A DNA stretch of 64,000 nucleotides from contig NW_023503423.1 of the NCBI RefSeq assembly GCF_014529535.1, forward strand, positions 6,310,473 through 6,374,472, in the 5' to 3' direction. The stretch is from Bradysia coprophila. Lineage: Eukaryota; Arthropoda; Insecta; Diptera; Sciaridae. The stretch's first letter is position 1. Each line of letters starts with the position of its first letter. Below the pieces are notes generated by a model. The model was not told the DNA's origin and did not search any database. It was given only the letters and a program-made list of their open reading frames with translations. Shown one piece after another: positions 38,285-48,450 of the stretch. The position numbers were made by a program, and so were the translations under genes.

Positions 38285-39267
38285 TCATTGCTGAAAACCT
38301 AGCGTCTGTTGCTGTTTTTTCACTTCGTCTTGCATTTCCATTGCTAACCTTTTGTACTTCTCCGCCTTTTCTTCGCTCTTCTCTGTGCCATCACCGCGCG
38401 CATACATCTGACTCAGATTGGCACACGCATACATATTCCGTAGATCGCAAGCTTTCGTTGCATAACTGAATGCCTTGCTCATATCTTTGGGTAAAACGAA
38501 CTCCTTCGGATCCCGTTGGGTAGACAATTCGACCGATATCTCTTTGTCTGGATCCGCATGAATGCCAGCTATGTGTAGACCGGACAAGTAAAAGCAAGCG
38601 GTGCCGTTGTTCATTTCGCAGCTCTTCGTTAAGAGTTGTACGCCCTGTAATTACAACAAATGGTCAATTGTTGTCTAGTCATTCTTGATGATGACATAGT
38701 GGACAACGGTGGTGAGAAAATGCTCAAAACGCCGGTCGATTACCGAGAATATTCTACCGCATCCAGAGTCCACCCAAACACAAACCTTTTTCACATCACG
38801 ATTCACCTCTTCCTTCATCGACCGTGACACTAATATCAAACCGGAGTGCAGACAGCTATCTGGCTCATTTAAGGAACATCCTTTTTCGTAATATTTGTAC
38901 GCCTCAGATACGGATCCACTGGTGCCACTTTTGCCTTTGCCGAGAAACGAATAATTGCCGTACTTCAAACACGACCTACCGTAACCATAATCATCACAAT
39001 TCGATCGGTACACTTTAGACGCCTTTTCAAAGTCCTTTTTTATGCTCTCGAAGTAGTCGCCGAGCAGATGGCATGCTGAAAAATCGAAAATGATTTTTTC
39101 CCTTGTCAACTTTGCAATTTCACTTGCTTCGGAACGTAGTCTCGAAGATGTTAGTTCGACTTACCTTCTGCTTTCTTTTCAGAATAGCAGCCGAACCGGT
39201 ACTCGATGCCCAGCTTCTCTAAATATTCTTTAACATCCGATTCCTTTTGTAAATCGAACGCTGACAT
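38285..39267 (-). CDS. COA7: COA7, Sel1-repeat cytochrome c oxidase assembly factor
   Basis: Three exons on the minus strand: 39267-39165, 39075-38786 and 38644-38285, 250 aa. The protein opens MSAFDLQKESDVKEYLEKLG, then has Sel1-like tetratricopeptide-type repeats with regularly spaced cysteines (for example KACDLRNMYACANLSQMY and KGCSLNEPDSCLHSGLIL). COA7 sits in the mitochondrial intermembrane space and supports assembly of complex IV; its cysteines form disulfides in the human protein (231 aa). The length and the Cys-rich repeat pattern match. There is no cleavable presequence, as usual for intermembrane-space proteins with disulfides. The start is the only ATG giving the conserved N terminus. 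It ends about 185 bp from the convergent pathogen-related gene. Confidence 0.9.
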
Positions 39268-39300
39268 AACTTACGTAGTTCAGACTTTTCTTTGACAAAA

Positions 39301-39510
39301 TTATTTAACTAAAATACGATTTTCGTTGCATTGATTGTAACAATAGATTTGCATGAATTTTGTACAACTTTGTGGTACCCGAAAGATATAAAGTGTCGCT
39401 GTAATGACTAACAGTATGATATGGATAAAGGACGATCGAAATTGATGCGGTTCATAGGGTTGAAATATTAACATTGATACGAACCACATCAGTACTGTGT
39501 ACGAACGCAT
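39301..39510 (-). CDS. Small two-helix membrane ORF, doubtful
   Basis: A 69-codon frame immediately 5' of COA7 on the same strand. It starts MRSYTVLMWFVSMLIF and has a second hydrophobic stretch, IHIILLVITATLYIF, then a Cys-containing tail. It could be a short membrane protein sharing a transcript with COA7, or chance. I recognise no family. Confidence 0.2.
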   Translation of the reverse strand: MRSYTVLMWFVSMLIFQPYEPHQFRSSFIHIILLVITATLYIFRVPQSCTKFMQIYCYNQCNENRILVK

Positions 39511-40076
39511 TCATTTTTAGTCAAAATCGATCGATGTCAGCAGGTTTGACACCCAGTTTGACTACTTTTGTCAACCGCAATTTATTAGTACCGAAATATG
39601 GCCATTTATTTAGGGTATATCGAATGTCAAAGCACAATGCGTGTATGACATAATTTGACATTTAATTGCAGTGTCAGGGTTGGCCAAAAACAAATTTGAG
39701 AATGTAGTAGCAGTTTTGGCGCTTCATTTGATTTTAACGTATATCATTGACTGAAATATACAAGGTTCGGAAGGAACAGGCTACGACATATAACGGATAA
39801 ATATGGTAGCAAGGACAAGTGATGTAAACGACAACAGGATCTATGCCCCATTTCTGCGTTCGATCGCATCTTCGGTCAGTCTTGATCTGAGTGTACTTCA
39901 TCGAATACTTGAACGGAATTACGTTTTTATCGTCCACAAGCACATATAAGTTTTGAGAGCCCAAAAAACCGGACGTTCATCTATAAGCAAAATCTATTTA
40001 TTTATTCAAAGCGAAAAAAAAGACTGCTCGCATACGGCGCAGTCAATAAAAAAACGATCTTTTCAATCAACAAATA
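39511..40076. other. Intergenic, possible gene fragment
   Basis: A minus-strand frame at 39734-39964 reads as a plausible protein fragment (YVLVDDKNVIPFKYSMKY) but has no recognised family. It lies just 3' of the retroelement fragment and may be part of the same insertion. Otherwise nothing. Confidence 0.3.
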
Positions 40077-40440
40077 TTACAATAAATAAAAATCATCCGC
40101 TCTATTACTTCCTAAAGTTCCAAGAATACATGCCGCATTGCCTCTTTGTATAGCAATAGAAATTTTCTGCAACAGATAATCTTTGGAACGTGGCTCCCCT
40201 GATGCTCTCTTCATCAACGATCCCAACTTGTCAATAAATTTCCTTGTTTCTGGACCCATGCAACCTAATGATTCAAAGGCAAGGGGGGTAAATAAATAGT
40301 TTTCTTTAAGACGTATATAATGATTATGCTTAAATCTCTCCGCTTTATCTGCAATAGACCCTGCTTTCTTAGAGGATTCACTGATGTATGAAGGAGCCAA
40401 AGTATCACGTATTGTTATCTTATATTTGGGTGTTGTAGAA
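40077..40440 (-). pseudogene. 3' end of a non-LTR retrotransposon (fragment)
   Basis: The minus-strand frame reads from about 40440 (YKITIRDTLAPSYI) through FTPLAFESLGCMGPETRKF, then SKDYLLQKISIAIQRGNAA and a stop at 40077. This is the conserved C-terminal tail found after the reverse transcriptase in a large class of animal non-LTR elements: a 'DTLA' block, an FxPxAxE(S/T)LG block and a final 'SIAIQRGNAA' block. No reverse transcriptase domain is present upstream, where the sequence turns AT-rich and non-coding, so this is a 5'-truncated insertion. Confidence 0.75.
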
Positions 40441-40794
40441 TTTCAATTCGGTTGTTACAAAACAGAACATCAAGAATCTCTTGTCTCTTTCTTTACAAAC
40501 ATGATGATAGAAATATTGAAGCTATATTTTATATTTTTATTTATTCTCCATTAATCCATCGATTCCATCGATCAAAGTATTTTTAATCAGTTGACTTCCA
40601 ATCTTCTACTTCAACTGTTTTAACATGCATTTTACTGTATAAATGACAAAGTAACCCAGAGTTTGTAATTATTTTTGTCGTATAGATATCGATAACATAT
40701 GAATATCCGCATGTGACAGGTTAAATCAATAAATCAAAAAAGTAAGAAATTAGTTAAACAAAAACAGAAAAAAATAGTTAAAATACATAACAAG

Positions 40795-41110
40795 GGATAA
40801 AAAGTTGAAAAGTAGAGTTTTCGTGTGCATTTTTTTGATCCGAGGAGAAGCCGAGGTCAATAAACATACAAAACGATACTTTTCAACTTTTATCCCGAGT
40901 TATGTAATGGATGTTACATGCTACATGCGTCGAAAACCGTACTTTTCATGTTTTAAGCACTTCTTTCGACGCCCTCAGTATGTAAAATCCATTACATAAC
41001 TCGGGATAAAAATGAAAAGTCTCGTTTTCATGTGTTTATTGACCTCGGCTTCGCCTCGGATCAACAAAATTCACACGAAAACTCTACTTTGCATCTTTTT
41101 ATCCCTAGTC
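40795..41110. repeat. Foldback repeat with GACCTCGGCTTCG arms
   Basis: The left arm (GGGATAAAAAGTTGAAAAGT, AGAGTTTTCGTGTG, CCGAGGTCAATAAACAT) is mirrored by the right arm (ATGTGTTTATTGACCTCGG, CACGAAAACTCTACTT, CTTTTTATCCC). A second inverted pair built on CATTACATAACTCGGGATAA nests within. A related tract with GACCTCGACGTCGCCTCGG is at about 5870-5945. Confidence 0.75.
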
Positions 41111-41137
41111 ATGTAATAGTACATTACTATGCAAGGG

Positions 41138-41232
41138 AAGTAAAGTGATATCTCGTATCCAGATGAGTAAAAGTAGCCGAGGGCTTTAGCCCGAGGTACA
41201 TTTACTCATCGTGATACGAGATATCACTTTAT
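41138..41232. repeat. Short foldback, AGTGATATCTCGTATC arms
   Basis: AAAGTGATATCTCGTATC and GATACGAGATATCACTTT are exact inverted copies. The centre is itself a small hairpin, CCGAGGGCTTTAGCCCGAGG. There is no coding content. Confidence 0.75.
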
Positions 41233-41750
41233 TTTCCGTGTGTAGTACGACGTTTTACTATGCGAGTGATGTAAAGGCTGTTGTCTATACATGTAATAGC
41301 CTTATTACATGCACCAGCATAGTAAAATACTATTACTTGCTTTTGAAACCTAAACCAAATTTATTGTTTTTCCTAGGTGTGTAATATGCCACTTTCGACC
41401 CTAGGGAAAACAAAAGCATGTAAAAGAAATTAATTAAAGCAGACTACTGCCCAAACACAAGAAATGACGCAGTCAACTGAAAGGAGTGGGACATTTTCAA
41501 AATTTATAGAAGGTATCATTTTCAAGGTAATAAGTCAGGTGTTTTAGTTAAAATTGTTAATCTGGGAGACATAACCTTAACCCTTCGTCAACTATTTTTT
41601 TCTGGTAAAATTTATTTTTAAAAACAAGAAAGCTACGGATCGTAACAAAAAGTTCTGTGCTACACATGTAGATCGAAGCTTAGTTTGATTTATATTTCCT
41701 CTCGTCACACAGTAAAAAATATCTTCATAACGAAAGACTGAAATTTAACC
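41233..41750. other. 3' flank of the F-box gene
   Basis: AT-rich. TTTATT near 41611 could be the minus-strand AATAAA signal of the F-box gene. CATGTAATAGCCTTATTACATG near 41290-41312 is a further small palindrome. Confidence 0.4.
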
Positions 41751-43133
41751 CTAGGCTTGTAAGGCTCCGCCGAAAAGTGATTTGGATAAGTCTAAATTCA
41801 ACATACTGGCCAATGACCGTTGAAAAGCATTTTCTTTTCGTACACGAAAGCCCCCAGTGCAGTGCACACTTGTCACCGTACTGTAAATGGTAATAATTTT
41901 AATTCGTTCCGTTATGGCCTTTTGAAACTCCTTCAGTCGTTGAACATCACTGACCGTATCGGGTGTATGTGTATCACTTGACTCATAATAAATGTGAAAA
42001 TCAAATAATTCCAAATTTATGGATTTTACCAGGAAACCGATCATTTCGTTAACCGATACGTTTCTACCTCTGCCCGAAAAATGAAAATAATTTAACTTTC
42101 CGATTGTGGCCAATTGACGCAGAAATCGGTCGTCGAAACTTTCCATGTAGTCAACGTACAGATACCTTAAGTTGGTCCATTTGTGCAGTTCGGAAATTAT
42201 ATCGCTGTGGATGAACGATTGGCAATTGTCCACTTCGAAGCATTGAACTCGGTTCGATGAGATTAGGTTCCTGAGCAACGAATTCAGATCGTTCGGTACC
42301 CAACTGTCTAAGCTTAAAAACTTTAAATCTTTTAGCAGTCCTAACTGATCCAATCGCATCGTTTGAGTTGGTTGCAGTTTTATGCGTTGCAGCCTAGTCA
42401 ATTTCGATAAAATGATTTCGATGAATCTACTTGATGCCTTGACGACCAAATCACAATTCAGTTCGAGAACGGACAGATTGACCGAATTATGGAAACAATT
42501 CTTTAAAGCATGTTCGCCAGGTCGACACCCGTTAAACATTAAAATTTTCAATTTCGGAAAATGTCGAAGAAATTCACCTCGCAACATTTTCTTCCTATCT
42601 CGCAACCTCTTCTTGTTATCTTTCAAAGTAAAGTTCAGCGCTAAATGTTCCAAATTCACACAATATTGGAGCGGAGTCAACCAATTTTCCCTACATCGAC
42701 ATTCAGCTGATAACGAAATTGTTTTCAATTTCTTTGGTAAATTATTGAGCACAAACTTTGACTCGACTTTATCAAACTGCAGTGTTAAATGCTCCACATT
42801 TGGACAGAATTTCTTCACTAATTTTAGTGTGGTATCCGGTCGTAGAATTGAAAATTTGTATGAAATTCGGATAGTCTTCCAATACATTCCCAGCGACTTA
42901 ATGACGCCATAACAATTTTCGAGGTTTTCTCGATAGTCGTTGGGTCCATCGAAGTATTTGTTTAATTTGCTGTCGAATTCCATAAGAGTTGCATAGGTAC
43001 TCGTAGCTATACTGCTGAAGTGTTGACATACTAGGCTGCAGTGATATTTTTCCAATTCGGATAAATTCGAAAATATTTTCATCAGAACAAAATCATTTAA
43101 GTCCAGTATATTTAGCGGTTGTCTGTCGCCCAT
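41751..43133 (-). CDS. F-box / leucine-rich-repeat protein (FBXL-like)
   Basis: Single exon, 460 aa. An N-terminal F-box spans about residues 7-45 (LNILDLNDFVLMKIFSNLS, then KYHCSLVCQHFSSIA). From about residue 95 to 400 there are degenerate leucine-rich repeats of the kind LKILMFNG, LSVLELNCDL, LKFLSLDSW and LRYLYVDYM. F-box proteins bind Skp1 and recruit substrates to SCF ubiquitin ligases, with the LRR part choosing the substrate; the substrate here is unknown. The ATG at 43133 is in a good context (AGAAATGGG) and directly precedes the F-box. The intronless structure contrasts with its neighbours, but the frame is intact, so a functional retrogene or a member of an insect-expanded FBXL set are both possible. 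Confidence 0.88.
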   Translation of the reverse strand: MGDRQPLNILDLNDFVLMKIFSNLSELEKYHCSLVCQHFSSIATSTYATLMEFDSKLNKYFDGPNDYRENLENCYGVIKSLGMYWKTIRISYKFSILRPDTTLKLVKKFCPNVEHLTLQFDKVESKFVLNNLPKKLKTISLSAECRCRENWLTPLQYCVNLEHLALNFTLKDNKKRLRDRKKMLRGEFLRHFPKLKILMFNGCRPGEHALKNCFHNSVNLSVLELNCDLVVKASSRFIEIILSKLTRLQRIKLQPTQTMRLDQLGLLKDLKFLSLDSWVPNDLNSLLRNLISSNRVQCFEVDNCQSFIHSDIISELHKWTNLRYLYVDYMESFDDRFLRQLATIGKLNYFHFSGRGRNVSVNEMIGFLVKSINLELFDFHIYYESSDTHTPDTVSDVQRLKEFQKAITERIKIITIYSTVTSVHCTGGFRVRKENAFQRSLASMLNLDLSKSLFGGALQA

Positions 43134-43506
43134 TTCTGCAAATTATACAGCTGAAGTTTTGCGCAATAAAGAATCTCGTATTAGCACAAAATAATCACCT
43201 CGGCCATCGGTCTTATTCCCCATACAATACTAATTGCGACTATTCAGAGTGATAGTGTTAGACAGACTGGTGTGTAACGAAACTAAATTTTAATCGGAAA
43301 TACATATAATTGATCCATCATCGGCGACGAAAGAAAACTAAATATACGAACAATGAATCGCAGAAAATTCATGAGATTAGCTAAACCTTAACAATTCAAA
43401 CTTCAACACTCTTTCAGCGACGATACAGTATAAGGAAACTGTGAAGAAAAAGACTGATTTGATTAGGCCGAAAACACATGGGCAATTTTGCGTTGATGGG
43501 ATCGAC
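43134..43506. other. Upstream of F-box gene, start of a dispersed repeat
   Basis: Probable promoter region of the F-box gene, then from about 43470 the dispersed repeat GGCCGAAAACACATGGGCAA, which matches 33111-33220 until it is broken by the MITE at 43507. Confidence 0.45.
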
Positions 43507-43674
43507 CAATACCCTCTCTTGCAAACAAACTCTCAGCTCTCAGTGTCAAATTCACACCTTATTTCTTTGTATTCTACAGATACTATTCTATATTTTGACT
43601 GACTGCGCATGTAAATTGGAAAGGCTACTTTCACCACCTTAAACAAAATAGTTTGATTGCTAGAGAGAGTATTG
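43507..43674. mobile_element. 168-bp MITE inserted in a dispersed repeat
   Basis: Ends CAATACCCTCTCT and AGAGAGAGTATTG, flanked by GATCGAC (or GGATCGAC) on both sides. The host repeat is uninterrupted at about 33150 (GATGGGATTGACAATTA), giving an empty-site comparison. It is related to the shorter element at 35441-35518. Confidence 0.8.
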
Positions 43675-44485
43675 GATCGACAATTATGTTGCGTTTAGTG
43701 TGTGGTGAATATCAATTTACAACGCATCGACAACGGCGATTTAGATGCCCACTGTTTCATGGTATCGCCGTTTGTTGTGTTTACAATTGTAAGAACTTTA
43801 AATTAAGAAAAGCTATTTCAGTAGTGACTCTCTGATATGTTTCCACTGGGACAACACCGTAATGCGTGACGCAAGTCCTTAACTAATTGTGTAAGCAAGG
43901 TGTATGCGGTTGCGAGAACTGGTCTTGAGCTTGCTTCTCCGTATTATTTAATCGAAACATTCGAGGACACACGTGACTATGGCTTATCCCAAGGAAATTT
44001 CAACGACAAATACCTAAGAGAGACATCGCTTCCACAAATGGAAATTATACTCGAGAACTCGAGCGATTATTTTTTCTGGGATATCCACTGAAATTCTTAC
44101 TTTCACCAAATATTTTAAAGCAGTCGACCATTTTTTTCATGAAATTTGATGAAAATATTGGTAAATTGAATTATTTTTAACGCTCAACCAAAAAGATAAC
44201 ATTCGTTAATTACCATCTGACAGTGTAGAACTTCATGCCCTTTTTAGTCACGGCGACTCATCATAACGTCGAGGAATCATTAATCCCACTAAATAGCTAT
44301 CGTACGTAACTTAATACCAGTTTTACTATAACGCGTCAGCAACAGGGCTTACGTTTAATTCTTACAAATTCCTTACAATTCTTAAAAAATTACTCAAAAT
44401 TCCTGAATTAAGAAATTTTTATGAAATTTTTAAGAATTTGAAGGAGTTTTTTTGCTTTTTCTGATTAAACCTTTTGGATTCAATT
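43675..44485. other. Intergenic, no gene seen
   Basis: Remainder of the dispersed repeat, a small piece of the GTGACGCAA family near 43867 (GCGTGACGCAAGTCCTTAAC), then AT-rich DNA. Confidence 0.4.
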
Positions 44486-44611
44486 TACAGTGAACGACAT
44501 CTCAAATGTCTCACTGTCAAATTTTTCTGAGAATTTTATTTTGTCATTGCAAATTCACAATGACATTCTCTGAAAAAAATGACAGTGAGACATTTGAGAT
44601 GTCGTTCACTG
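44486..44611. repeat. Near-perfect hairpin, about 126 bp
   Basis: TACAGTGAACGACATCTCAA, TGTCTCACTGTCA and its inverse TGACAGTGAGACATTTGAGA, GTCGTTCACTGTA form arms of about 36 bp. A second pair around GAGAATTTTATTTTGTCATTG and its partial inverse extends the stem. Non-coding, MITE-like. It abuts the next element directly. Confidence 0.8.
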
Positions 44612-46020
44612 TAGGGCTCGGAACAGATCAGATCAATCCAATTTATTTTCAGATTGAACTGAAATTTATCCGAACTGAATCTGATCTGAAAATTTTGACC
44701 TGATCTGATTCTGATCTGAAGTCTGAAAACTTGAATCCGATCCGAAAAATTAAATCTTTTCTTACTTATTTTGTATTTAATCAGCTCCTCGTTGCGCGTA
44801 GAGCCTAGGCATGCAAGATTTTACAACAAAATTGCATCTGTTGGGTTATAATGATTTTCAGATTTCAGATTGATTCGAAAAATTTCAGATCAGATTCAAA
44901 TTTTCAGATTTCAGATCGATCTGTTTCATGTTTTCAGATTTCAGATCAGATCAGGTTGCTAGAGATCTGAAAGTGAATCTGAAAATTTCAGATTGCATTT
45001 TTTCAGATTCAGATTAGGCGAGGGGCAGACGACTCAAAAGAGTTGCAAATGAGTTGCAAAGAGTTGCACACGAAAAAAAAGAGTTGCATCGGAGTTGCAC
45101 GCTCAAAATGAGTTGCAAAAGAGTTGCATTCGAGAATAAAAAAAGAGTTGCACGCGGAAGAAATAAATAATAATCGTTATTCAAACGATTACTTGAACTA
45201 CAAATAGTGAACACTGTTCACTGAACTTTATTAAAGTGTTAAAAGAGCGATAAAAGAGAGAAAATAGAAAGTTATTCAACAAGTCTTGATATGTCAAAAT
45301 TTGTATGTAAAAGTCCAGTTTACTAGGAATAAACCAGTTCATTTAAGTGAGCTCGATGAGGGCACACTATTTTCTACATTCTCTCTCACCACTGCAAAAT
45401 TCTTTGATCAAATCAACGCACTTCAAGAAAAAGTGTTTCGAGTGACAGCTGTCAGCCTGCCAAATTTTTTTACAGTGCCAAAATTTATATGATACACTGT
45501 CGACTTTAAGTGCTCTATTGAGAGTATTGCTAATGCTTGAACAGCCTTGAATATATGCCCGTTTTTGACAAAAATAGAACAATCAAGATGAGAAAAATTT
45601 AATTTGAATGCCCGCCCATTTATTTTGCATTCCACATCGTTGAAATCAATGGGATTTGCCGATAATTTATCGATAATCGTTATAAATTTCACCCTTATCG
45701 GTTCCATTGAATATTTTTGTCGCTCCTTAGGAACATCGATGTCGGTATTTTACAATGTCTCTATTAGGAACGTTTAATGTTTTTCCATTTTTTTTTGTTT
45801 TTAACAAATGTTGTTGATTTTCATTTACATTTTTTGGATGAAAACAAGTTAAATACGAAAAGAGTTGCAAAAGAGTTGCACAGAAAAAGAGTTGCAAAGA
45901 GTTGCACGTGAAAAAAAAGAGTTGCATCGGAGTTGCACGTGAAGAAAGAGTTGCAAATGAGTTGCAAATCGAGTGGTTTGCCCCTCGAGATCAGGTCAGA
46001 ACGAACTGTTTCGAGCCCTA
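44612..46020. mobile_element. Outer TIR element, TAGGGCTCGAAACAG ends
   Basis: Starts TAGGGCTCGGAACAG and ends with the inverse of TAGGGCTCGAAACAG. The left 400 bp are dense with CAGATT/CAGATC words (CAGATTTCAGATCAGATC style), and the last 30 bp resume the same style, so the interior from about 45019 to 45986 is a later insertion. No transposase is present. Confidence 0.6.
45019..45986. mobile_element. Nested element with GAGTTGCA clusters
   Basis: Bounded by the inverted pair GCGAGGGGCAGACGACTC and GAGTGGTTTGCCCCTCG. Just inside each end is a cluster of about eight GAGTTGCA words, both clusters in the same orientation: 45037-45157 and 45858-45968. Between them lie about 700 bp of non-coding DNA. 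Subterminal repeats of an 8-mer are typical transposase-binding arrays, but here they are direct rather than mirrored between the two ends. Open frames on the minus strand through the clusters give only low-complexity CNSFATL-type peptides. Confidence 0.65.
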
Positions 46021-46117
46021 ATTCAATTTTAGATTTTCTAATCACAGAAGAGCCTATTTTCAGAAATTTCAATTCTTAAAAATTCTTTAGAAAAAAATGC
46101 TTCAAATTCCTCAGTTT

Positions 46118-47320
46118 TTAGCCCCGTACGAAGTACGAAGGGGCTTATAGGATTACGGTGCCGTGTGTAATTGATGGAATTCGAAGCAGACGGTAAGGGC
46201 AAAGTGTTTGCCTATGTTCATAGATAACGAATCCGCAATAAAAATTTTGTCCGTCCGTCCGTCCGTCCGTCTGTCACGTCGATATCTTGAGTAAATCAAA
46301 TCCGATTTCAAAAAATTTTTTTTTCCCTGAAAGATAGTCAAAATAGTGAGGCTAAGTTCGAAGATGGGCGATTTTGGGTCGACCCTTCCGGAGCTGGGGC
46401 CCAATAAGTGATTTAACGTTTTCCGAAGATATCTGCGGCCATTCAAAGGCTACACATGTAAGTGATACGTCAAATAAAAGGTATTTACAATACCGATCGA
46501 CAAAAAAAAGTTTATGGAAATCGGATGATCGACTCGTTAGTTAGACCGCTTGGTGTGAACTAGATACAGGGCGGCAAGCCGTTTTTGCTTGTAGGTTGGC
46601 CAAATTTGAACGGATTTAGGTGGATTTAGCTTTATTAGATTGGTATTGACCGTACCAATCAGGGAAAAAAAAGTTTATGAAATTCGGTTTACCGGAGCGT
46701 GAGCTAGGTCTCTTGGAGTGAGCTTATATGTGGCTACTCGGCCGTACAGTGAACGTGGTGTTTTTTGATTTTTGTTTGAAAGGTATTATCGAATGTAAAG
46801 CAACCGTACTACTTTCTACCTCCTTACAAAATGGCCGTCGGCCGCCATTTTGGATTTTTGTAAAAACAATAGAAATCGGTGAAAATGATACTTACAAAGT
46901 TACTGATCAGTGGGAAGTGATTGGTTATGTGTGTGGGGTGTTTCAAGCATCCCAAATATGGATATCTATTTATAAATATATACAGCTATATTGAGCTATA
47001 TAACGGTGTAGATAGTTCTTTTGAGCTATATACTAGCATATTTATTCGAAAATTGTTTATTTATAGGTAAATATAGGTTAATATAAATTGTTGCAAAAAT
47101 TTTTAAGTTTGGGTTACAGTTGAAAGGAACGTCGTACGGGGCTTCGTAATTGCGCTATGCGCAATTTTTAAGACGTACACATTTCATAAGAATTTTAGGT
47201 TAGTAGGTTTAGGGTAAGAGTAGGGCGACCGACGAACTAGGGTCGCGTACGCAATAGATGTACGGGTTCGTACGGGGCTCAGTCGCAGCGAACGCTCCGA
47301 CTGTTCTGATGGCTCGTTTA
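46118..47320 (+). repeat. Dispersed repeat family R, copy 2
   Basis: Starts TTTAGCCCCGTACGAAGTAC. It then runs through GAAGCAGACGGTAAGGGCAA, a GTCCG microsatellite (46250-46275), TATATA-rich sequence (46965-47070) and GGTTCGTACGGGGCT, and ends AACGCTCCGACTGTTCTGAT. AGCCCCGTACGAA at the left and TTCGTACGGGGCT near the right are exact inverted copies, which suggests 13-bp TIRs with a conserved 3' extension. It is the longest copy in the window. No ORF of substance. Confidence 0.75.
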
Positions 47321-48450
47321 ATGCTTGAATTTGGGAATATTTTAAGAATTTTCTGAAATTTTCAGGAACTAAATTCCGAAAAATAGGTCCTGTGACTTGC
47401 TATCTGCGTAATGAGTAACAAATTGAAACAAGAGAAGTAACAGATTCTAAATCGCGATTCAAGATATGCTTTCCGTTCGTAGAGGGATAACAGACACTTT
47501 CTGTATTCATATTTTATACCTCAATTCTTACACTTTGGATTCCTTTACTTCTTGAGTAGGCACTTCGCTGCAATGAATAAAGAAAAAAAATCAAAAAATA
47601 GTTCGGTTGATCCAATTTTTATTGTCTTCACTAAAATCCTATGATTCTCAACGCTTCAACGCTACAAAACACAATCTGGATTTGACAAAAAAATTTCAAT
47701 AATTCTTTACATTTCTTGTTGTAAATGGTTAAATGAAAGTTTTTGTCTTTGATTTAGACAAATTTCAATATTTTTCATTGACTTGATTGATGATGTGCGA
47801 GTGTGGATGTGTGCAAATATCGCTAGAAGCAAAACGCAATTTGCAAATTTAGTGTTGCACTAAAAAGACAAAAAGTACCACGCACATCACAATCGAAATC
47901 TTTTAAAAATTAACAAAATAAATTACAAAAAAAAAAAGTTTTTTTTACCTAAAATCTACGATCTCCAATTTATATACACCGGTTGTTGTATACAAACATT
48001 TTGATTTTGGGTTCAAATAATTTCAATTTCTGTCTGGTTGAGTGTGTTTTCCTTTATAATTTTGGTTTATTTTGGTTATAATCGGTTTGCTATAATATTA
48101 TTCAATTGAATATTCTAGTTTGCACTTGTACATTTTGGTATGCTGTACGTTTGGGGCGCATCTCTGATGCATAATTATATTACGCTTGAAGTACATTGAT
48201 TCACATTTGGCATAATAATTAAGTAAATTGGCTACGAAAAGAAGAAGAAGAAAAAAATAATTGTGGGGCCAATCAATGTCGACATTTCCATCAAAATGGA
48301 AGAATCAGCCGAACGGTTTCGATGTTTGTTTTTTTAAAGAAGAAGAAGGAGAACAGAGAAGGGGGATCATGCGTATCATGTTTACATAAATTAATTACTC
48401 GTCTTAATGCAGCAATGGTTTGTTTTTGTTTCTGTCTGTCGTAAGCACAC
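47321..48450. other. 3' UTR side of citrate synthase
   Basis: AT-rich. TTTATT near 48064 is a minus-strand AATAAA candidate for citrate synthase. No other gene was seen. Confidence 0.45.

Noticed and set aside
45014-46072. Minus-strand frames rich in CNSF and ATLL
   Set aside because: Direct translations of GAGTTGCA clusters, low complexity.
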